The notes: generated from the letters alone by a model not told the origin. Counted from the first letter of the stretch, positions 11,374 through 25,800 are shown. The stretch: DNA of 64,000 nt from Pocillopora verrucosa (GCF_036669915.1 NC_089315.1:18662010-18726009), one strand, 5' to 3'. A program made the numbers and translations.

Positions 11374-14300
11374 TTAGACAGAAAGAGGACTGTTCCAAGT
11401 CAGGAACTCAAAGTCCTCGTGTTCTTCAGTGCTAAACTCACAGCTTGCGTATCTTTTCAAATGGCCCAACGCCTTTCTTCTTTGTCTCATTTCTTTCCTC
11501 AAAGAGGTTTTCTGGCAAACTTTCTGTATTACATGGGCTTTGACTGTCGATTTCTTTCGCCTTTCAAAGAAGCATAGTCCACATGCCCACCAAAAGTCTT
11601 CTTCGGCAGTTTTGAATCCATTTGCTCTTCTCCTTCCACCACTTGTGCAAGCCGGTGCCCGATGGCTCATAAGTTTTAACAGATTGGGTAGATCAGGTTG
11701 TTCAACGATGTATCGAGCTCGAACATCGCGGTTGTAGTGTACTGAAACCTGAAAAATGAACAGCAATTTGAATATCTTTACATCTTTGCGTTTTCCTAGA
11801 AAGACGGACCGGTAAGATCATCCGTTTTATCATCGAGAGAATGCGGCGGTGAAGTAAACTGTGCTCTTTTTCTAGTAATGGGTCTCAACAGATGGCTCCA
11901 GAAATTAAAGAGAACGGGTTTCCGATGAGACTTTCACGCGTTGGGTCTTCGTCCTATTTTGGAAGCCATTGATGAGGAGACAAAGTATACAATAAGGGTC
12001 TCGTTCGACGGAAACTTAACTGAGTTCAAAGAGATTGTTTTATGAACATTTTATGAGATTGTTTTCGGAACAACGACTTCTTACTTACTTTTCTCTTATC
12101 GAGTCTCGTGTCTGGTCGAAGAACAACTTTTCCGAGAACGAGTGGATTTGTTGATAGCGTCGTCGACGTTGATCGGGTAAATTCATCATTTAAATTAAGC
12201 TTCGAGAGTTCCTGGCGAAGCTTTAAAGCTACTCTGTTGACAACGGCGTTTGTGGCGTGTGATTCTGCCAAAGAAATGTTTGATAAAACTGCTATAAGAC
12301 CAGTAATCAACCTATTACTCTCAAATTGCAGATGTGGTCTGTGGAAAGAATCCTAACTGAAGACTGTGAAGTTTACAAGCTCGTTATTGAAATCTGTGGC
12401 GTTTCTACATTCTTCTTCAAAATTTATCGGTTATCGTGAAAAATATGATCTGAACAATACCTGATGATGAAAAAGTGCTTACCTACTCCGTCGTTTTCAA
12501 TTTCGGAAAAGGTAAACTGCCTCGGCGAGTGGTCGGATGCAAGTTTGTGGTTAGGTACTTTACAGCATTGCGATGGTAGTCTCAAAGCTTCTTTTCCAGC
12601 GATGGCTGAAAAAAAATAAGCGAATTATTATCCTGCAATTTCAATAATTTTTTGCCGAAGAAAAAATACGCGAAACGCCCTCTTACAAGTGAAAGGAGAA
12701 TGTATGAGACTTATCAATCGGCTCGCGAAAGAACGGAAAGGAAATTATTGCGTCAAGCGTAAATTGATTCATGTGGCTTTGCTTTCCAGTTGTCAGAATT
12801 TGCATCCAAGTTGGACAAATAGCTACTTTATAGATGAGATGAGACCTCAATGCCATGTGAATTCTTTTATAGATGAGCGATTTATGGTTCGTAATTACCA
12901 CATTGGTTTTTCTACAAACATATTTTACGATTATACATTTAAATTTCAATACTGCTCGTATCGTAAAAGACGAAAAATTTCAAGTAAGTGCAGCTAACGT
13001 TGATGACTTTAACTTTGCAATTTCCTCCTTTGGTTTGTTTTGGCTCACGCAGAAAGAGATGGAAGACAATGATAGATATAGGATTAGATGAACGCGGGTA
13101 AAAGTGGAAGACGGAAGTAACAAACGCTTGCTGCTCTGCTGTCCCCCACGTTGGCGTCATTGGTGTGGGCCTTAGAACTTCCTACTAGCCCAAGCACACG
13201 TTTATTCATTTAAAGCTGATGAATTTGCTTTATCACAAAATCGCCTATTATGGAATGATCTTAATGCGTTTCATTAAAAATTTGCTCATTGCAAGACTCG
13301 AGTGCAGTGACCTACGTTAGCTCGTTATTAAGTGAGCACTTAACATATTTTCTCTCACGAAGATTTTTAGGCCCTTTCTCTTACATCCGTAAATTAGCCT
13401 GCGAGAAGATGATGGGTTATTTTCCCACTAAGGCCGTATATCCATCTGTTTGTCAGCCATTAAATACGCCGCTATAACAACTTTCTGCTTCAAGTGATGA
13501 ACATGTAACCTCTGCCCTCCTAGAAAGATGCAGAGACCATTTAGGAAACGATTGCTGGGTTTTCTCTGTCTAAAGACCCTTCAGTTAATTAAGGGACATG
13601 TTTGCCTTTTTTCAGGAAGTGTACGTCTGCGGACACATATTTAGTGTTCTTCTTCTTTTTCCCGTCTATCATATCACACCATGTATGGATAAAATAGGAA
13701 TAAAGTAATGCTTTTTTTATGCCGACTACTAAGACCAAAGGTGTGACCTACTTGATTCATCCTGTACTTCAAGGTTCTTGGCCTTCTGAGTTGCTCTTGT
13801 AGTGATCCTAAAAGGTTTTGACTTAATGGTTGTAACCAATCCTTCATGAAAACCCATCATTATGATGAGCTCCCACTTGTTTCTCTCTATAACATCAGCC
13901 TTCTCAAGTCGGTACACAGAGGATCCCTCTTCTGTTCTGTGCACTGAGCCCAAATCTACCGAAAGGACAGTCTGTGTCTGATCGTGTTGCTGAAAATTAA
14001 CTTGCAGCTCGACGGGACCTGTGGGGACATTTCCAAAGATTGAAGACCGATAATTAGTAACCAGCTATAGCTAAAGAATCATGGCCTTAGGGTCTAGAAT
14101 TCTAAAGCTAGATTCTCAGAAAACAACGCATGCGATAGATATTTTCTCCTAGTTTATTTTATTGCCGGAATATATCGTGGCTTCTATCTTAGATACTGGC
14201 CGTCCGGCTTAAGTTATTTTTTCCATGTTTCTTTGAAGCCCAGCAATGAATGATTTATTACATTAAAGAAATTGTCTCTTGCAAGAGAAGTGGAATCGTT

Positions 14301-17300
14301 TTCCAGTTTAACTCTGTTGAGAAACGAACCTGTTGTGTCGTGAGTTCTTATCGCAGCGTCAGGACATCTTTGAACGTAAACTCGTACTCTCTTAATTTCA
14401 TCGGAAGCACGGGCCACAATAGTTACTTCTGACGATCCCAGTCCATATTCGTATTTTCCGGAGCATTTTTTTGTCTTCTTATCGTAGGTGTCCATTAGGT
14501 TCATAATTTGAACCTCTACCTCAGGTCTTGCATATTTTGGTTGATGTCCTTTAGAGGACAGGTTCGTCTTGGCGCCACAAGGAGGTAGAAAACTGTGATC
14601 GGCTGTTGAAAAAAGGAAGCGGACGTCAAGAAATTTTGCGAGCCCAAAATTCAGAGTAATTGCATCATGTGAACCATAGTAGGATTTTCAAATAGGTGTT
14701 TGTTTTCTTGGACGTTGGTTTACTTCTTTTAAAAATCAGTGACGCATCAACTATTCAGAACACATCAGAGGTGGATTTTCCGCATCTGCTTTGTACGTGA
14801 CAGTATTCAATTATTTAAAGTGACTTCACTGTTGTTTTGTGAAAGAATGTTTTGTACAGTCGGATATTGAATAGTTGTAGACAGATTATTTTAGGAGGCG
14901 GTCCTCGACCTTGACCCAAATTGTTGTTCTACAGTAGACAAATATCGGTCAAGTAACCGATCCATACGTAATTTGTTTAATCGCTGAGCTATATTTATAG
15001 GTCCCCCCAGGCACAGAAGCATTAGCAATTTATTTGAATGCAACGAAAGAATCACGCAAGAAGAATAATCAGTCTGAAGATAAAACTTAAAAGTAGAAGG
15101 GCAATCCTAAGAGGAAGTTGCGAGGGGAAACAGAGGTCACACCAGGCGACGAAGTTGCATTTTGACATAGTTCTTTATCATAACTAGCTGAACTAATACG
15201 GAAAAAAGTCTTGAAAACAACACCATAACCGGACGTAATTAAAATCGCGTGTCAGCTAAGCTTATGTGTATGGAGACAAACATATTTAAAACTGGCCAAG
15301 TAATCAATACATAATACGATACACCGATGTTGGTATAGGCCCATGCACGTTCTAAGAATGTATATTAGGCAGTTGAATAAAATGACTCCCTCTTTCTCCT
15401 GCAGTATCGTTTAGAACGTTAACATATTCAACAGCCCTGTGCAAACACCTTGAATGTTATCACCTGCAGTTCTAAAGGAACAGGTTATTGAACTCATGCA
15501 TTATCTGCAATAATAATGTTTTTTCCGCCGGGCGTGGACAAAAAACTTTTATGCTCAGAACGTTTTCCTATCTCGTCGGTCAACAAAGATATCGATGAAT
15601 CCTCTTTCTCCTATCTTACCATCACAAATGATGAAGTAACACCGCTGCTTCTTTTAGCTCCGATATCAAGCTGTTTTAGAAAATTGAGAGTCAGAAATCT
15701 TTTACTTGAAATAGTATTACATAGTGCTTTCAGGTTATTTAGTCGGTACTAGGTGAACCATTGAGTTGTTGAAGCGAAGAGGAACTTGTTAAGGTTAAAT
15801 AAACAAAAAAGGAAAATGCTAATTCAGTCACGCTATAGATTTTAGGCATCATAGTAACAGAGAATAATACAGCAGTTTGACAGTAGTCTGAGAAGTGAAT
15901 GTTGCACGCTGCTGCTGAATCACTCCATCCTTCACTATACTTTGGTTCTTTAATTACAGAAGTTCTTTGAATGTCAGTGGCGTTTATGAGTCAGTAGACT
16001 CATTGCAAATAACTTGAAGGGGTTTGTCATAAATCAGTTGCCACTTCACTCGGTGACTGAATGTCCTAAAACGCTATTTGACTAACCTTTTCGGAATTTA
16101 CGAGTGGGCAGAATGGAGCATGCGGACAAAATTTATCTTTATCCTAAATAGCCAAAGGGCTCTCGAAAACTTCCTGCTCAATATACGCTTAGAACAGATG
16201 ATACATAACCTAGCTCTTAACATCAAATGTGCGTCAACCATCTTGTTGTAATTAAACCAAATATGAAACTAGGAGACGTAATATAACGTAGATTTGTTCT
16301 TTGCTAAATATTAGGAGTCATTTTGAAATAATTTTTTCTCGAGATGATCGCGTACAACTTGCAAGAGGAATAAAATCGGTGTTGTTTGTGGTACGGTCCA
16401 ACTGTAACTGTAACAGAATGACGCCCGTGGCTTGACAAGCCCCGTTGAATTACGCATTTTAAGTCACGTTTTGAGCGCACATTTCCAGTTGAACGTTTGA
16501 AGTAGACCGTTGTCATTTCGCGATGTTTTGACGCTGTTCAGACGAAGTAAGGATGGAGAAGTTCCAGACAGATCGCTTTTCTCTTTTAAATTATTATTTG
16601 AAAAATAGGCTAACTAACGGTCGCAGAAAACCTTTTAAAATGCTAGAGCTGATAAAGAAGATGTTCAAACTATTCACCTTGTACGTTCAATAAATTTATA
16701 GAAACTTTGCTAAGTAAATATTGGTGTTCTGCCCACCGAAATAATCTTGTCCGTTACGTAACAAACGAAGTAGAACTTATGTCCTTCATTGCCAAAAACG
16801 GTTGCTGATACTCAGCAGGACTTTTTCGTTTTGCACATTCTTCACGACCAAGCTACATCCTGAGAAAGACTTCCACTACCTTTTGGTATTGTCTAGGAAA
16901 AAATGTTCGGAGCATAACAAAGTAGTCTTGCTCGATGCTGCAAGTTTCCGTAAAAATCTACAGCAGATGTACTATTTTCATCGCGAAACTTGATCACCAT
17001 GTTGGCATCGGCCTTAATTCTTTCGCCTTTTTTTAAGCGGATTTCGTTGAAAACGATTTCACCGCCCAAAATAGGGCCGTATCAGAGAAGAATCTTAGTG
17101 TCTAATATTAGCAGAAAGGCCGAAAAGAGGGAAGAAACTGAAAAATAAAGATAAATTTGACAACAACCGCGGTAACTTGTCGGTGCTGGTAATGCTTTCG
17201 TAAAGTAAAATGAAAGACGTAAGACGTTTCAAAGTCTTCAGTTTCAAGTTTATGTTTTGTAAAATAAGGATAAAAGATGAGTCACAGGACGATGCTAAGA

Positions 17301-19700
17301 ACATAATTGTACTTTTACTTTTCACTTGAAACTGATTAAAACGAAACTTGTAGTTCAAGGCATCGGCAGATGTTGGGATGTAATCGCAGAAAGTCTTAGT
17401 GAAGTCTTCTCTTTGTCGGGTGACTGATGTCACCCAAATCGGCGTCGTCATAAGTCTTTTCCATTTCAGTCTACTTCTTATGGAAGCTTACAAACTTTTT
17501 AGTTCTACAAATTTGAAACTTTGTGGAAAGACAGATATCCTCAAATGTATTATGAAATGAATGTTTTGTACTGGGTAAAATCTGAAATCTGTTAAACGGA
17601 ATTAAAATTTATTTATCCAAACCTCAGCTACTCCTCAGGCCCTGTAATGTTGGGTCATTAAAATAGATGAAAATCAATGTTACGTTTTAAGTGCCAGATG
17701 GTGTAACTAAAACACCATAATTTTCATAAAAAATGTTCGTTGGTACCCTTGAAGGTCAAGTGATTTGCGTGTTAGAACGAAGAGAAGTTCCTACCTCTAA
17801 AGGTTAAAGACATCTTCCAGGGAACCTGCTTACTTGTAAATGCTATTAGTGGAACTGAATGAAATGTAGAGCCATCAACATAATGGCTGGAAAAAAAACA
17901 TCGCCCATTTCTTACTCAGTTTACAATTTTCAGAGAAGATTGCTCAACAGTTACAACACCCAACTTAAATATTTATCAAGAATGTATGAATGACCCACGC
18001 TTAAACCTGCAGGGCAAGAAAGCATTTTTTTGCCAGAAGTCACAAGGAGTAACTGTTAACTTTGGATATATTGGCAGTCATTGCCATTAATGCCATGCTC
18101 TGTTTGGTAATTTAAAAACAGTTGGGTCAGTTTCCTCATTCCGGCTTCAGCTAACTTCAGTACGATTTACGGGGGTTTGACTTTGACAGAACAGATTCAC
18201 ATCTGCTTGGTGTCACCTAGATGAACACGACTTAGGTGTTAATTCTCATTTCACTAAACAAATCAAAGGGAGACGTGCATTGTTAGGTAAAAATCGAGTT
18301 AGCCTCACTTAACTAAGGAAATCAAAGGAAGTCGTGCATTGTTGGGTATAAATTTAGTTAGCTTCGTGGTGCTTTTCTTTACTTTACTCGACTGTAAGTT
18401 GCCTGCGGTCCTTTCAAGGGAATTTCTAGATTAGCATAAGCGAGAAAACAGCTGAAATTAAGTGAAAGTGAAATTGGGCCATTTGGAGGAATAGTTGCTT
18501 ATATGGTTATTGTAAAGCTCTGTTGAAAGAGTGTGGTCTCTTTATGTTACTAAAACCAGATTTAAGTATGGTCATCAATATGATGTAGACGAGAAGGAAA
18601 CAGGACTTAATTATAAGCTAACACTCCAACAATATTTGACACCAACTAAAAAAAAAAATTTATTCCTTTACACTCAACACTTACTTGGAAATGTTTATGT
18701 AACATTGGTGTTTGATCTTAGATTGAGAAAATGTTTGAAATCCTATCTCAAACCATTAGCTTCGACTATGATCGCAAATTCTCGGTCGTCTTCAATATCG
18801 ACCGACGCCGCTGCACACATCAAGGGTTGAATAAGACTCAAAGCGGAAAAGTTAGTTTAGTGTCAGTTCAACGATTTTCTTGTACAATCAGGGAAAATTA
18901 TATTCACAAGCGGACGTTGAGAAGCACGTGGAAGAAAAAAGTGCGTTAAGTCCGTTACATGTACACATGTAAAAACCAATATAAAACCAAACGTTTCGGA
19001 ATGGAAGTTAAAATAAATTAGTGAAGTTCATCACGAGAGAGAATGATGCCCCAATTTTCTTGCTTTTAAGTCGCTAACGAAGCAACCAAGGAGGGTTTGT
19101 TTGTTTTGATACTCGTCGCTCTCTAAGAGTCATTTGACAACATTTATTACCTTGTTATTTTAGTTGTATACCAGATGAAACAAAATTGTTGAAATCGTAA
19201 GTGCATTTGGTGATGCACGACCACCAGTCTCAGCTTTTTTGTTTTGTCTGTTACCTTTTGTTGGCCTCTCAAAGTACATGCTATTTTTTCAAACATATCA
19301 TATTTTCTGCAGAAGAAATGAGTGTAAGACAGGAGGCAAGCGAGCTTGGGTTCGAATATGTCATTTTGATAATACCCGAAAGCAATGTCGACGCCTCGCA
19401 GCGAGTGTACTTCGTTGCTGTTTGCCACGTACAACATTCAAATTGTTTGGGTGGTATGCCATTCCATTACGTTCCGCCAAGTCTAAAATTTAGTCAAAAA
19501 AAAAAATAACAAAAAAACTCTGACGTACCCCTTACGTTCCAGAAGCTTGTCTGCATCGGGGCTTCCCCGGTTTGTGAAGGCAAAAGCCACTCGCTCTGGT
19601 TGAACCCGGCAGATAAATCGTCGCCATACTGTGCCCTGATAAATTCATCTATATCATTTAGCTGTTGCTCTAGCTCGGGATCTAAAGCGAAAAGACTCAT
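11374..19700 (-). CDS. Gene A: acidic N-terminus + domain X + C2HC-finger protein (461 aa)
   Basis: Six exons: 19700-19529, 14602-14330, 14018-13752, 12605-12483, 12264-12089, 11748-11374 (stop included). All introns are GT-AG. Phases are 1,1,1,1,0 and the total of 1386 nt stays in frame. Exon 1 begins MSLFALDPELEQQLNDIDEF, an acidic, possibly activating segment. Residues ~85-228 are domain X: YVQRCPDAAIRTHD, GPVELQVNF, SVDLGS, YRLEKAD, RNKWELII, SKPFRITT. The strand pattern recalls p53/Runt-type beta-sandwich DNA-binding domains, without a diagnostic match. The last exon has a C-x2-C-x12-H-x5-C motif (Cys393, Cys396, His409, Cys415) in a very basic context, and an acidic tail. It is a probable nuclear, DNA-binding regulator. 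Gene B has the same exon plan. The exon at 27877-28023 may be an alternative first exon. Exon 4 is the least certain; skipping it also keeps frame. Confidence 0.75.
17095..17451 (-). other. Unsupported 118-codon open frame inside gene A intron 1
   Basis: This ATG-initiated frame lies in the 4.9-kb first intron of gene A, which otherwise shows no coding signal. It is rich in Leu/Phe/Ser/Lys, has no motif I recognise and no paralogue elsewhere in the window. It is probably chance; it is listed because it is the longest open frame in the intron. Confidence 0.15.
18240..18372. repeat. Two-copy tandem duplication, period about 68 bp
   Basis: The words AAATCAAAGGGAGACGTGCA and AAATCAAAGGAAGTCGTGCA are followed by TTGTTAGG/TTGTTGGG and GAGTTAGC/TAGTTAGC. 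Two diverged direct copies lie in gene A intron 1. Confidence 0.7.
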
Positions 19701-20704
19701 CTCTTCAACACCAATCAGTCGAAAGAAGCGTAACGACTCTGCAAGCGTTGTCGTATGCCCTGGGAGGAAGTCGTTCCTTAAATCTTTCTGAAGAGTGAAC
19801 CAAACAGCTTTGACACTGAGTGGGAGTTGTTTCCGGCTAGGATGTCTATTAAACGGAAAATTGTGACGTATGTTCTTTGTTCCCAGGGTCGAGCGTGGTA
19901 TCCGGGTAATTGTTATTCTAGCCAGGGCTGCTTTTATGCAGTGACTAATATTATTTGAAACTCAGTCTCGAAGCTATGATGTATTATAAGTTTATATTAA
20001 TGCACTGAAGGTCGCAGATGGTTAAATTTTTTACCGGTGCTCGTGACATTAGGGGCAACAATTTTTTTAATTACGTCCAACTGTTTTCCTTTTTCGTCAA
20101 GTTTCTGTCTTGCCTACTTTAGAGCTTTAATGAAAAGGGCTAACTTAAAATTGTGTCTGAATAATATCATACTATTCTTTACTTAGTCAAATTAAACTAT
20201 TTTCCAAACATTTTCTAACAAAGTGAATTGCCCTTCATTAAAATGCCATGGAAATTTTTTGTCCGTTTCCTCTTGTAACCGCCTTGAGTTTTTGTGACCT
20301 TTTGAACTGCTACCTTGTAATACATTTAATCGCAGCATTTACGCTTTCCACCCCCTTTCCTCAAAATCACGTTCCATTAAAATTGATTTACTAATGTATA
20401 ATCGTCACACTGTGCTTAGAGGCGTTGCTCGCTGTCTTGTTAAAATCATTATAATCTGATTTTTGTGATCTCAGGGCTACAAACAGATTTCGTTGTTCAA
20501 ATGTTAACAATGAATCCGATCACCCTTTTATGAGGTTTTGAAAGACAAAAACATTTGCTTAATACCCTCATGGTATTGTGTTTAACCTCATTTGTTGAAA
20601 CAAAAACAAAGAAGGTTGTATGGAATGTGCAAATGTTTTTCTTCAGGGTTAGCGTTGTACCTGAAACTCAGTTTTGGCTAAGTACCTTATTTGGATTGCT
20701 CTGT

Positions 20705-20870
20705 CTCTCAGTCACGTCGCGTTACGTTATTGACGTCTTTACATCAAACCTTGCACAATTTTGGCTCGCAATGACGTAAATGCGTCACACCTTCCACGCC
20801 TGCAGCATGTTGCGAAATCCAAAATGGCGGTTTTATGTCACGTCACTGCATGGAGTCGCGTCATGTCGGT
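20705..20870. promoter_or_regulatory. Cluster of CRE/ATF-like and YY1-like sites upstream of gene A
   Basis: Within about 165 bp there are several ACGTC/GACGT cores (TCACGTCG, TTGACGTC, ATGACGTAA, TGCGTCAC, GTCACGTCAC) and a CAAAATGGCGG YY1-type site at about 20820-20830. It lies about 1 kb upstream of the gene A start (19700), between that start and the possible distal first exon at 28 kb. It could be a promoter or enhancer; there is no direct evidence of function. Confidence 0.35.
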
Positions 20871-22527
20871 TTTGCAGTCAAAACAGGCTCAGCTGCCTCA
20901 GTTTCTCCTAATTCAGGCGCCAATAAGTTTTACTCATTGTCATTTTTAAACACCTGATAAAGGTGAGTGAATCAAATGCTAGTCTTTTCTCTAAAAGGTT
21001 GTAGTTGCGCTGCCTACCGATTGGCGCGAGAAGGCTATCGATTTGCTCGGGGAGGTTGTGGGACATAAAAGCTATAAATAGTGATTGTAAATTACTCATA
21101 TATCAATCCAACCTTTCTTTGTATTTTTACTTGCTATAACAAGTTTATAAGTTTATTTTTATTCCTGAAGTGAAGGCCACTGAGCTACAACGCCTTTCGT
21201 CGTTATTATTTTTATGAGGGTGAGGTTAAAGAACACGATAATTAAACAAAGTATGGAAATTTGCTTTATGTGGAGTGTGCCGGTCCTTTAGTGTACAAAT
21301 TGATTAAGCAAGGTAATGAATAAATTTGACATGTCATAACGGATTAGTAATGTACCACGTTGTTAATCTTACTCCAGTTCTTTGTTTAACCTTCTAAATC
21401 TTTAATCCTACTTTGAATCCAAATGAACGTATTTTATGTGTTTATTCTATATCTTCGTTCTTTATGCTCTTTTATTTCGACTAAGGACAAAAGAGGGAAA
21501 TAGATAGCACGAAACGTCGAAAGCAATGAACATCGTTAAGATTTATGACCTAACAGCTGTCAACGCCCCAAACAAAGTTTGAAGATATTTTCCTGGTAAT
21601 AGGATGCTCTAAAACTAACAACAGTCAATGATTAAATCAGTTTTCTCATTTTTTGTAACTTTCACCTTTAGATATTTCCTGCGATACACATCAGCAGGGT
21701 TTCTTACCAAAGATGGAAGTCACATATATATGTTGGCTTATTTCCGGCGTTGCAGTGACAACCTCCTTTTGAGCACAGCACGTACCTTTCCTGATGGTTA
21801 ATTTAGTTAAGAACATTTTGAGTGGCCGTATATAGTAAACGGAAAAAAGAAATAATGGCACGCAAGGGAAGTGTTTGCTGCAAGTCTGTGTCTGCTGTCG
21901 TTGCGGAACTCATTCTCTATGCATGTTGGCAATGATTGATAGCCTATCGTACATGTAGGAGATCTTAAAAATATTGGATTCAACTTCCAATTTGTCAGAA
22001 TCGACTTGACCTCCTTCAGGTGACACTCCATACTACGCGTTTATGACTTGTAGGTTTTCTAGTTTCGAACTTGCTTACTTGATCGTGGCTTAACTCTTCG
22101 CAATCCATCCACGGTCAGCCTTTGCTTTTGTCTTGCGTTATGAATTTTGTTTAGGTCGTTATGCAGTATTTTCTGTTGTCTGAGTTTTTGTTTTCAACAT
22201 CCTCGTTTCATGCTTTCCAAACTCGGTGGGAAACTGTGACTGCCTTGCGTCTCTCAGTTAATACGTCTTGCGATTGTCGATTAAATTTTCACTCGCCACT
22301 TTTATTGCAATTACAGTGATACTCGAGAAAATTCTTTACCTTCCTCGCCCCTGTCGATAGACGTAACACAGTATTGTCTAGAATATTCCAACTGTAATGT
22401 GGTGTTTCGGTTGACATGATAACAAATTAAGAACTTTGAAATCCTAACTGCAGGTTTTTTTACACAAATAAAGATGCAAAAAAATATCAAGGGTTTCCTC
22501 GTCAAAGACTCGGATTTTTTTTGCTTT

Positions 22528-22840
22528 CCAACGCGTTACAAAAAGAATGACAACTTGTTTCACTGAACTCAAGTTGTTTATTTATTATGATTAAAGTAAT
22601 CATGGTCACGCACATTGCCCAAAACCTCAGACACCCTTTTACCTAACTAAGATACGATGAAGATATCAAAACTCCATTGGACTGGGGTCAGTTTTTGTTG
22701 TTTTCCCACGCTCGCGACAAAACTAATGACAACTTCATCACTGAACTCAAGTTGTGTAGTAATTCTACACCTTAGTCAGGCACGTTTCCCAAACCTAGGG
22801 GACTTAATTTTATTCAGCTAAAATTAGATAACTGAAGTAA
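22528..22840. repeat. Diverged two-copy tandem duplication, period about 182 bp
   Basis: AATGACAACTTGTTTCACTG and AATGACAACTTCATCACTG are each followed by AACTCAAGTTGT and then by GTCACGCACATTGCCCAAA / GTCAGGCACGTTTCCCAAA. Non-coding. Confidence 0.7.
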
Positions 22841-25800
22841 ATCAGTCTTCTTTTATTAAATGTGCCACAATAACTGGTGGATCCATACAACTATTTCTTA
22901 CTGCTGAGTTATTTCACTGAGCCTGTTGTTGCTTTAAGGGCTTCCCGCAGCTCACTTTACTACAACATTTTCCTTATTGAAATTTACCTGCCTTGACACT
23001 CCATGTCACTTTATTATTTGGTTAATTATCTATGTTATGCCCCAATTCAGGCAGCTAAACACAGGTGGGTTTTGCTGCCTCAACCAGGATTTTAGTTGTG
23101 TTACGCACTGTTTAAAAACTGTAGAGTTTTGTCAACCAAATCTTAGAGAAATATGTGACCATATCTGTTATCTTCTGTAACCCATCCCTCATAAACATGA
23201 CCTCGTTTACTTCGCTTGAGATAAAAAATATTTTTGGTAAATAAATTGTACCTTTTGTTTTACCAATTGAGAGGAGGAAGTTATGTTCTCATAAGAAAGT
23301 CAAAATTACAGTTATATATTGACGCTGTAGTTGTTTTAAATTTTGCTCGTAGACATCCGTTCCAAAATTCGCAAATATATCATTGAACTGTCAATGGTTA
23401 TGTTTATGTCACAAAACTCCGAATCAATTACGTGTGACACGAATAGCGTTGCCAACTGGCATTATCAGTAGAACTTCTTTCCTCACATACAGATAGTGCC
23501 ATCGCTCTAAAAATGTACGATTTATTTCTTATATTCCTGTTACGTGTACTGGACACCAAGTTTTTCAGAACAATTTAAGAAATGGCCACTACTATTAGAA
23601 TATGAGTAAAAAAAAAAACTAATTTCAAATTTTTCACCTCATGATTTTGAATGATTCTTGTTATTTTCAGTATCTGTCAGTCTTTTCGTGATGTTGAATT
23701 CCTGTGCTAGATAATGCGATCGCGGCATAGATTTTTAACTTAATTTCATTTGACGTTGAGAGAAAGTTTCTCATATTGCCATTGTTTCTGCACCGGTTAA
23801 CCATTGACGCGTGAAGTTTGTCGTTCCGCCGGCTGAATCTGGCTATTTTTTCACCACATCACGCAATACGAATTTATAGAAAACTTTTTAAGAAGCATCA
23901 GAGAAAATTCACGGCCAGTTTTTTTAAATAACAGTAACAGCGAACACTAGGACTAAAACGTATTCCAACGATTAGAAATATAACTACGACAGTTGCAGTT
24001 CGCCTGTGAGTATCATTTTTGTTTTACAGATCAAAATATATTTCAAGTTGAACGACTCACAATTTCATCAGCTGAATATCTAAGTCACAGTTCTAGCTCT
24101 CAGTGAGCCCAGAGGATATCATATGAACTTCTCGCCGGCGGGAGACTTCTCCGGTAGCGTATTGATGAATTTACAGCACACGCGTATAGCAGTCGAGACT
24201 CGATAATTCCATTTTCAAGAGTGTGCTCTTGAAACCATTGGCCTTTTGCGAGATACGGAGCTGAGAGTGGTCGTGATTATAAGGGGAGCACTAAAATACT
24301 TTTTTTTATGGATTAACACTAGTGTGGACCTAACGGAAAAAACTAGACTTGTAATCCATTGTGTGGCTACTAAACTCATGAAGAAAAACGAGAGGATGCT
24401 CTCATGTTTAATCTGACCGGTTACCTCAGTCACACACAGGCTCGGCGAATAGGTTTAAACAAAGGTTTCGTTGTTGAATGTCAATGATTAAACTCTTAGA
24501 CGTTTTAGAGGGGTCACCCTTGAAAATTATATCTTGAAAATACTTCAAGATTCTCGGCTTAAGGATTCAGTTGTTTCTCGGGAGTTTAGGGTTTCAATGA
24601 GTAATTAATTTTTCATAGTGGTTACCTCCGGATTGTCATCGCCAGAGGAGCCGAATAAATTTTTTGTAAATAGCAGGTGATATATTCAAATCTATTATTA
24701 GGTACTAATCGTAGAAGAAGAGCTTGAATTCCGAAAATAACTCATTAGAGAAAAATATGGGAACGCGGTTGTGGTGATTGATGTCCGCCACATGTGCTTT
24801 TTGCGGCCTTTGGGCTCGTGTGGTTAGAACCTCTGTTAAGTCACTTATTTCCGATCACAGAGTCCTCAGGTAGCGTGACAGCTGTCATTGAAATGTATGT
24901 AAAAGGGAATCCATAGTTAAAGTATTTGCTGCTATCATGATCATCATTGTGACCACAAAGTCATTTAATTTCAGTTTGAGTAATCACAGTCCTTCAGAAT
25001 TTGATTGTCTACACGTTTGCAGAGTTAGTATCGTAGTTAGGATCGTGGTTTCCGTTAAGCACATGTTGGAGGTTGTTTCGGTTTATCTGCTAGATGTTAA
25101 CTTCATTAATGATGGAAGCCTCGCTGCACCAGTCCCACTTACCCACCCATCAGTAACAATTCACAATAACGTCACTGGTATTCGCATTTGATTTAAAAAT
25201 CAGTCCCCCACAATCGTCCACGAAGGATCCGAACCTTACTTTACAACCGTCAAACAGACCCGCTTCCTTCGTTGTCCTGTTGTAAATGGGACCGACGAAC
25301 GTGCTTGAGATAATAAGAAAAAGGCGTTATAAATGTGAGGAGCAAAGAATACTATGCTCGAACACAGTAAAACTCGCAAGAAAGCAACCACACAAATTCC
25401 CACGTTACTGGTCTCTGCCTTAGTTAAAAAGCGGGGAGTCGCTTACTAGAAGTTTCAATGCAGGTGGCGCAAGTCTTCATGAAGAATTTAAAAAAAAAGC
25501 ACAAGAACACTTACGTAAATTGCTTACGTAAATCAGCTGGCACCCTACTATCGCGTTTAATTTGATTTTGACGCTAAACTTCCACCGAAAAAATTATTTG
25601 CTGTCTCTCCCTTTAACTTATTTTGCTTTATCCCACCTCCCTTCTCTTTTCAATCGTGTTTATCAGAGACCCTCTCTCCCGGTAGAACACTGGCATGGCC
25701 TATCTTTTTTTTCTTTGAAAATGGGCTTTCTATGGTCGTTGTTAGGTCGTCATGTACAATGACGTATAGCGTATTACCTGTCAGTCTAAGGGCAAATAGT

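Noticed and set aside
11429..11737. 102-codon plus-strand open frame
   Set aside because: It is the antisense of gene A's last exon, whose minus-strand reading has a paralogue in gene B.
14330..14400. Direct p53 homologue
   Set aside because: Only a short RCP block and strand pattern resemble p53; the zinc ligands and the conserved p53 closing motifs are missing, so only a superfamily-level suggestion is made.
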